From positions 62,001 through 126,000 of the forward strand of contig NZ_JIBU02000019.1 of assembly GCF_000633595.2 (NCBI RefSeq): a stretch of 64,000 nucleotides of DNA, read 5' to 3'. The position numbers and the translations under genes were made by a program. The notes below the pieces were generated by a model, which saw only the letters and a list, made by a program, of their open reading frames with translations, had not been told where the DNA came from and ran no database searches. Source of the DNA: Clostridium drakei (lineage in GTDB: Bacteria; Bacillota; Clostridia; Clostridiales; Clostridiaceae). The stretch's first letter is position 1. The number at the start of each line of letters is the position of its first letter. Below, piece after piece: positions 58,772 to 64,000 of the stretch.

Positions 58772-58950
58772 ACGTGGAGATTTTAATCAAGTATAACTTA
58801 ATTTAGTTAGTGTTTTAAAACTATCTGGATTTTAGTGAAACTTATCTAATACATGATATTTATTGGTTATCTGTAGGGAAACCAGTACTGTGAATGTTAT
58901 TTATTGGATAAAGTTTAATTTTTTGATATTTATTTTAGGAGGAATAGAAG

Positions 58951-60315
58951 TTGGCAGATATTCACAAGTTTGTCCAGGGGGGAGAACATTATGTAATAGA
59001 TGTAAACTCTGGAACAGTACATATAGTAGACAAATTAGTTTATGACATTTTAGATGATAAAAAGTTAGAAGAAAAACAAATTGTTATAAATAGATTAAAA
59101 AATGTTTATAAGCAGGAAGAGATAGAAGAAGCTTATAATGAGATAAAAGAACTTATAGAACAAGAAGTATTATATTCTAAGGATTTATACGAAGATATAG
59201 CATTAAATTCTAATAAGGCTCCATCTTACATAAAAGCTTTATGTTTAAATGTAGCCCATGACTGCAATTTAAGATGTAAATATTGTTTTGCAGATGAGGG
59301 AGATTACAAAGGATGCAGAGAGTTGATGTCTGCTGAAATTGCTAAAAAGGCTATTGACTTTGTTATTAAAAAATCAGGGCCAAGAAAAAACATAGAAGTG
59401 GATTGGTTTGGTGGAGAACCACTTATGGCATTAAATGTTATAAAAGAAGTAATGGAATATACAAAAGAGCAGGAAAAAATTCATAATAAAAATATAAGAT
59501 TTACTATGACTACTAATGCTACACTACTAAATGATGAAATAATGGAGTACCTTGATAAAAACATGGGAAATATTATTTTAAGCATAGATGGAAGAAAAGA
59601 AGTAAATGATAAAGTCAGAGTAAGAGTAGATGGAACGGGTTCCTATGACAGCATATTGCCTAAAATAAAAAAGATGGTTCAAATGAGAGACAAGTCAAAG
59701 CAGTATTATGCAAGAGGAACATTTACAAGATGGAATACAGACTTTTTTGAAGATGTAAAATTCATGGCAGATCAGGGGTTTGATGAAATATCAATAGAAC
59801 CTGTAGTACTTCCAAATGATCATCCACTTTCTCTTAGAGAAGAAGATTTACCTACAATATTTGAACAATATGATAAATTATATTTTGAAATGATTAAACG
59901 TCATAAGGAAGGTAAAGATTTTAGATTCTATCATTTTAATATAGATTTACAAGGTGGTCCTTGTGTATACAAAAGAATATCAGGTTGTGGAGCGGGACAT
60001 GAATATGTGGCTATAACTCCAGAAGGAGATATATATCCTTGCCATCAATTTATTGGAAATGAAGATTTTAAATTGGGGAATTTATCAAGTGATGAAGAAT
60101 TAAATACAGACATAGTAGACAAATTTAAAAATGCTCATATATATACTAAGCCTGAATGTAAAAAATGTTGGGCTAGATTTTATTGCAGTGGTGGATGTCA
60201 AGCTAATAATTACAATTTTAATGGTGATATGCATACACCATATTCATTAGGATGTAAGATGCAAAAAAAGAGAATTGAATGTGCTATAGCATTGAAAACA
60301 AAAATGATGGAATAG
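58951..60315 (+). CDS. scfB: SCIFF radical SAM maturase
   Basis: 454 aa. N-terminal peptide-recognition region (RRE-like, about 1-85), then the radical SAM domain with CNLRCKYC (Cys105, Cys109, Cys112; preceded by Cys98), and a SPASM domain from about residue 340 (CGAGHEYVAITPEGDIYPCH, CKKCWARFYCSGGC) for two auxiliary 4Fe-4S clusters. It makes the thioether link in SCIFF. TTG start 8 nt after AGGAGG. Confidence 0.96.
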   Translation: MADIHKFVQGGEHYVIDVNSGTVHIVDKLVYDILDDKKLEEKQIVINRLKNVYKQEEIEEAYNEIKELIEQEVLYSKDLYEDIALNSNKAPSYIKALCLNVAHDCNLRCKYCFADEGDYKGCRELMSAEIAKKAIDFVIKKSGPRKNIEVDWFGGEPLMALNVIKEVMEYTKEQEKIHNKNIRFTMTTNATLLNDEIMEYLDKNMGNIILSIDGRKEVNDKVRVRVDGTGSYDSILPKIKKMVQMRDKSKQYYARGTFTRWNTDFFEDVKFMADQGFDEISIEPVVLPNDHPLSLREEDLPTIFEQYDKLYFEMIKRHKEGKDFRFYHFNIDLQGGPCVYKRISGCGAGHEYVAITPEGDIYPCHQFIGNEDFKLGNLSSDEELNTDIVDKFKNAHIYTKPECKKCWARFYCSGGCQANNYNFNGDMHTPYSLGCKMQKKRIECAIALKTKMME

Positions 60316-60428
60316 TTTTTTAAAAGTTTACATTTATAAATATTGACGGTATATTTTTTAAGTAATATAATGGCTAATGTAAATAGATGTAAATTATAAA
60401 AGTTAATTATTAACAAAGGAGGATAAAA

Positions 60429-61706
60429 ATGAAAAATAAAGCAAAAAGCACTGTGCTGTTTGTTATATGTTTACTTCTTATAGGTTTTTTTGCTTACTCA
60501 GGAGTCTACGGGGCTACAGTTGGTGACTACAGGCTTAAGTCATTTGGCGAAGTTATAAATAGAGGACTTGATCTTCAAGGTGGAGTTTCAGTCTTGGAAG
60601 AAATTCAAGCTAGTAAAGTTGATCAAGCAACCTTTGACAAAACTGTAGAACTTTTATCTATGAGAGTTAACAAAATGGGAGTTAGTGAAACAACTGTTGT
60701 TAGAGAAGGTCAGAAAAGAATAAGAATAGAAGTGCCAGGAAAATATGATGCCAAATCTGTAATAGATGGTGTAGCTAAAACTGGTGAACTTAAATTTGTA
60801 GGTCCAGATAAACAAACGATACTTACAGGTAAGGATGTTAAGGATGCTACATCTTATATAAGCCAAGACTCTCAAAAGCCGGCAGTAGGAGTTGAATTTA
60901 ATTCTGCAGGAACTAAAAAGTTCGCAGATGCTACTCAGAAGTTTTTGGGACAAAAAATATCAATTTATTTGGATGAGCAGCTTCTTACAGATCCAACAGT
61001 TAATGTGCAGATAACTAATGGTAAAGCAGAAATTACAGGAAGCAGAAGTTTGGAAGAAGCTAAGAGACAGGCTAACTTAATTAAATCTGGTGCACTACCT
61101 GTTAGTGTTAAAGCAGTTGAATCTAAGGTAGTAGGAGCATCTCTTGGAGCTAATTCTCTTCCTTTAAGTATTTTAGCTGGTAAAATTGGTATAGGATTAG
61201 TAATATTATTTATGATATTATATTACAGAGTTCCAGGATTCATTGCAGGGTTAGCATTGATAGTATATATTTATTTATTACTTTTAGCTTTTGCTACAGT
61301 AGGTGTAACCTTGACATTATCAGGTATAGCAGGTTTCCTACTTACAGTAGGTATGGCGGTAGATGCTAATGTGCTCATATTTGAAAGAATGAAGGAAGAA
61401 TTAAAAGGCGGAAAATCAATAAAATCATCTATAGATGCAGGTTTCCATAGAGCTATGACCTCAGTAATAGACTCACATGTAACTACTATAGTTGCAGGAA
61501 TAGTTCTTTATGGATTGGGTTCTGGTACAGTAAAAGGATTTGCTTTAACACTAGTTATAGGTGTTGCATTAAGTTTATTTACAGCAACAACTGTAACAAG
61601 AACTTTAATAAAACTTGCGGCAGGTATGGGATGGTTCTATCATAAATGGACCATAGGAACCTTTGGAGTACATGACTTCAGAAGGGGGGCAAAACAGCAT
61701 GTTTAA
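60429..61706 (+). CDS. secD: Protein translocase subunit SecD
   Basis: 425 aa RND-type export factor. N-terminal helix, the GLDLQGGVSVLEEI motif, an external domain (about 40-225), and five C-terminal helices including VGMAVDANVLIFERMKEELK. With SecF it uses the proton gradient to complete export. AAAGGAGGA site. Its end overlaps secF by 8 nt. Confidence 0.96.
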   Translation: MKNKAKSTVLFVICLLLIGFFAYSGVYGATVGDYRLKSFGEVINRGLDLQGGVSVLEEIQASKVDQATFDKTVELLSMRVNKMGVSETTVVREGQKRIRIEVPGKYDAKSVIDGVAKTGELKFVGPDKQTILTGKDVKDATSYISQDSQKPAVGVEFNSAGTKKFADATQKFLGQKISIYLDEQLLTDPTVNVQITNGKAEITGSRSLEEAKRQANLIKSGALPVSVKAVESKVVGASLGANSLPLSILAGKIGIGLVILFMILYYRVPGFIAGLALIVYIYLLLLAFATVGVTLTLSGIAGFLLTVGMAVDANVLIFERMKEELKGGKSIKSSIDAGFHRAMTSVIDSHVTTIVAGIVLYGLGSGTVKGFALTLVIGVALSLFTATTVTRTLIKLAAGMGWFYHKWTIGTFGVHDFRRGAKQHV

Positions 61707-62583
61707 AATTATAGAAAAAACTAAAATATGGTTTGCCATATCTTCAATTATAATATTCATAGGACTTTTTACAGCTGCTACTAAAGGTTTGGAATTTGGA
61801 TTGGATTTTAAAGGTGGTACTGTTCTTGAAATAAATATAGGAAAAACTTTTGATAAAGCTGATATAGATAGCATAGTAAAAAAGTATGATTCGGAGTTTC
61901 AATCTAATAAGGTTAATAATACTTCTATAGAAATAAAAAGTGCTAAGTTAAATAATGAAAATATAGCTGAAATTGTTAAGGCTGTTAAGGCTAAATATAA
62001 AGACAGCAGCGTTACAAATCAAGAAAATATAGGTGCTTCAATAGGTGCAGAAACTAGAATGAAGGCTTATCAGGCTATTGCTTTATCAGCGGTAGCAATG
62101 CTTATATATGTAGCATTTAGATTTGAATTTACATTTGGATTAGCAGCAATTCTTTCGCTTATTCACGATGTTTTAATTATGTTTTCATTTTATGCAGTGT
62201 TTAGAATACCTATAGATTCAATGTTTGTTGCTGCTATGTTAACAGTTATAGGTTATTCTATAAATGATACAATAGTTGTTTTTGATAGAATAAGAGAAAA
62301 TCATAAGTACATGAGAGGATCAAGTGTTGTAGAACTTAGTAATGCCAGTATAACTCAAACATTGGCAAGATCTATAAATACAGTACTTACAGTTTTAATA
62401 ATGCTGTTAGCTATTTATATATTTGTACCAGGTATAAGAAACTTCTCAAAGCCACTTTTAGTAGGTATTACATCAGGATGTTATTCATCAATATTTATAG
62501 CTACTCCATTCTGGGTAATATTAAAGAAACATATGGGTAAGAATAGAAATTCAGCTGCAAAAAAATTAAAGACAGCAAAATAG
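61699..62583 (+). CDS. secF: Protein translocase subunit SecF
   Basis: 294 aa. GLDFKGGTVLEI motif, external loop, and five C-terminal helices with TVIGYSINDTIVVFDRIREN. Start 61699 lies 9 nt after AAGGGGGG, inside the end of secD, giving translational coupling. The upstream in-frame start lacks a site. Confidence 0.96.
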   Translation: MFKIIEKTKIWFAISSIIIFIGLFTAATKGLEFGLDFKGGTVLEINIGKTFDKADIDSIVKKYDSEFQSNKVNNTSIEIKSAKLNNENIAEIVKAVKAKYKDSSVTNQENIGASIGAETRMKAYQAIALSAVAMLIYVAFRFEFTFGLAAILSLIHDVLIMFSFYAVFRIPIDSMFVAAMLTVIGYSINDTIVVFDRIRENHKYMRGSSVVELSNASITQTLARSINTVLTVLIMLLAIYIFVPGIRNFSKPLLVGITSGCYSSIFIATPFWVILKKHMGKNRNSAAKKLKTAK

Positions 62584-62621
62584 AGAAATTTCTTTAAAAT
62601 ATTAGTTTGTTATGATAAAAT

Positions 62622-62658
62622 AAAAAATCTAGAGTATATGTAACTCTAGATTTTTTTA
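62622..62658 (+). terminator. Terminator of the secDF operon
   Basis: AAAATCTAGAGT/ACTCTAGATTTT stem, 7-nt loop, T-run. Confidence 0.9.
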
Positions 62659-62747
62659 TTGTTAATAATCTCTTTATAAAGTATTTGTAAAATGCGACAA
62701 TATCAATTATAATATATATGCTTTCGATAAATTTGGAGGATTTTATT

Positions 62748-63620
62748 ATGGAGATACAAGAAAGAAATATGCAGTATTCTAGAGTTTCAGATGCTCAGGA
62801 TCCTTTTTTGTTAAAAGGGATGAAAGAAGCATTAAAAAGAATTATAAAGGCAGTAAATGAAAGAGAAAAGATAGTTATTTATGGCTACTATGACTTAGAT
62901 GGTATAACAGCTGTTTCTTTGTTGTTGCTAGTTTTAAAGTATTTAAATGCAGATGTGGAATATGTTGTCCCTGAAAATATGGATGAATATTTTGGTATAG
63001 ATTCTGATATTATAAAAAACCATGTAAAATTTTTAGGAGCAAAGCTTATTATTACAGTAGGGTGTGGAGTGAATTCTGTTTCACAAGTTGAACTCTGTAA
63101 GGATCTAGGAATAGATGTAATAATAACTGATTATCATGAATGTTCTAAGGTACTTCCTGAGACTATTATTGTAAATCCAAATCAAGAAGGCTGTAAATAT
63201 ACTTTTAAAGATTTAACAGCAGTAGGAATAGCATTTAAATTAGCACAATCTATATCCATGTATTATCAAATGAAGTGTATAAGTAAATATTTAGATTTAG
63301 TTATGATAGGTATAATTTCGAGAAATATAAACTTGACTGGTGAAAATAAAATTATGGTTAGTCAAGGAATGTATCATTTGAATTATACCAATAATTATGG
63401 GCTTAAAGCTTTAATCAAAATCCATAATATTGTAAATATAAATAAAGAAAGCATATGTAAATTAGCATATAATATTGTACCAGTATCAAAGAGTATTAGA
63501 AATGTAGATAATGCAAGAATAGCGGTAGAATTGTTTACCACTGCTAGTATGGATAGAGCTGAGCAGATAGCAAAATATTTAAAAAATGAAACTAAAGGAA
63601 ATGAGTTGTGCATTTCTTGA
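62748..63620 (+). CDS. Short DHH-family protein related to the RecJ N-terminus, probably inactive
   Basis: 290 aa, about half of RecJ. It aligns with the DHH domain, but the metal-ligand motifs are altered: motif I reads YYDLDG (residues 47-52) instead of DYDxDG, motif II VGCG (104-107) instead of VDCG, and motif III DYHE (128-131) instead of DHHE. The DHHA1 and OB domains are absent. No continuation exists in the 107 bp before apt, so it is not a recent frameshift. It lies where recJ often sits in clostridia (secF-recJ-apt). Start 62748 follows TTGGAGGA. Confidence 0.85.
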   Translation: MEIQERNMQYSRVSDAQDPFLLKGMKEALKRIIKAVNEREKIVIYGYYDLDGITAVSLLLLVLKYLNADVEYVVPENMDEYFGIDSDIIKNHVKFLGAKLIITVGCGVNSVSQVELCKDLGIDVIITDYHECSKVLPETIIVNPNQEGCKYTFKDLTAVGIAFKLAQSISMYYQMKCISKYLDLVMIGIISRNINLTGENKIMVSQGMYHLNYTNNYGLKALIKIHNIVNINKESICKLAYNIVPVSKSIRNVDNARIAVELFTTASMDRAEQIAKYLKNETKGNELCIS

Positions 63621-63727
63621 AAGGTATTTAAAATTTTTGATATATGTCAATAATTAATAAATAATATGAAAATTACAAATTAAGGTATATAATATAATTG
63701 TATTTATCATTAAGGGGGAGAATATAC

Positions 63728-64000
63728 GTGGACTTGAAGGAAAAGGTAAGAGTAATAGATGGTTTTCCAAAAGAAGGAATAAGTTTTAAAGATGTAACTA
63801 CTTTATTGCAGGATAAAGATGCATTTAAATACACTGTGGATAAAATTGTAGAGTATTTAAAGGACAAGAAAATTGATGTGGTGGTTGGCCCTGAAGCCAG
63901 AGGGTTTCTATTTGGAGCACCAGTAGCATATGCCTTAGGAGCTGGATTTGTACCTATAAGAAAAAAAGGAAAACTTCCATATGACACTATTAGTGTAAAT
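63728..64000 (+). CDS. apt: Adenine phosphoribosyltransferase (5' part; runs off the right edge)
   Basis: Purine salvage enzyme joining adenine to PRPP. 91 codons are visible. The start is GTG at 63728, 7 nt after [29 protein letters not shown] and [19 protein letters not shown] are typical of bacterial Apt; the PRPP-binding loop lies beyond the window. Confidence 0.93.
   Translation, partial: MDLKEKVRVIDGFPKEGISFKDVTTLLQDKDAFKYTVDKIVEYLKDKKIDVVVGPEARGFLFGAPVAYALGAGFVPIRKKGKLPYDTISVN

Noticed and set aside
63621-63727. Missing second half of recJ as a frameshifted continuation
   Set aside because: Only 107 A/T-rich bases separate the stop from apt, with no RecJ-like sequence in any frame.

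Overview
The window looks like about 64 kb of chromosome from a low-GC, spore-forming Firmicute, most likely Clostridium sensu stricto. Support comes from the strong A/T bias, the spoIIAA-spoIIAB-sigF operon with a sigma-H-type promoter, the SCIFF peptide with its radical SAM maturase, a BofC-like protein upstream of ruvAB, and frequent TTG/GTG starts behind strong AGGAGG-type ribosome binding sites. Species is not assigned. No rRNA, tRNA, CRISPR array, transposase or prophage genes were seen.

Layout. 1-5.9 kb: the 5' part of an Orn/Lys/Arg decarboxylase (minus), ribosomal protein L25/Ctc, a phosphoglucomutase/phosphomannomutase, a 963-bp gene-free gap holding two ~300-bp imperfect palindromes, and a TPR protein. 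5.9-32 kb: a large surface-polysaccharide locus, all on plus except one NlpC/P60 hydrolase. It starts with galU and a membrane CapD/WbpM-type dehydratase. Two modules follow, each with glycosyltransferases, a polymerase/ligase-like membrane protein, an acyltransferase and a MurJ/MviN-family flippase. The second begins with WbpA-, WbpB-, WbpD- and WbpI-like enzymes for a diacetamido-mannuronic-acid-type sugar, without the expected WbpE aminotransferase. The locus ends with an initiating sugar-phosphate transferase, an exported D-glucuronyl C5-epimerase-like protein, a GT26 transferase and the decayed remnant of a secreted polysaccharide-lyase-like gene.

32-46 kb: nitroreductase, glutamate synthase large subunit (no gltD beside it), spermidine synthase, the spoIIA operon with an unusually structured leader, a class A penicillin-binding protein, hpt and an HflX GTPase carrying an N-terminal JAMM-like domain. 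46-53.7 kb: small zinc-ribbon protein, nucleotidyltransferase-like protein, MocR-type regulator, HEAT-repeat protein, YigZ/IMPACT protein, YebC-family regulator, a cell-wall-binding-repeat protein and a BofC-like protein. 53.8-64 kb: the conserved run ruvA-ruvB-queA-tgt-yajC-(TIGR04086-type membrane protein)-scfA-scfB-secD-secF, then a short DHH/RecJ-like protein with degenerate metal-binding motifs, and the start of apt.

How it works together. The polysaccharide locus should make lipid-linked oligosaccharides on the inner face of the membrane, flip and polymerise them, and modify the product outside by acetylation and probably uronic-acid epimerisation. The right-hand end is housekeeping: Holliday-junction processing, queuosine tRNA modification, Sec export and purine salvage. 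The most unusual signals are the paired palindromes at 3.8-4.65 kb, the multi-hairpin spoIIA leader, the secreted C5-epimerase, the JAMM-HflX fusion and the apparently inactive RecJ relative.
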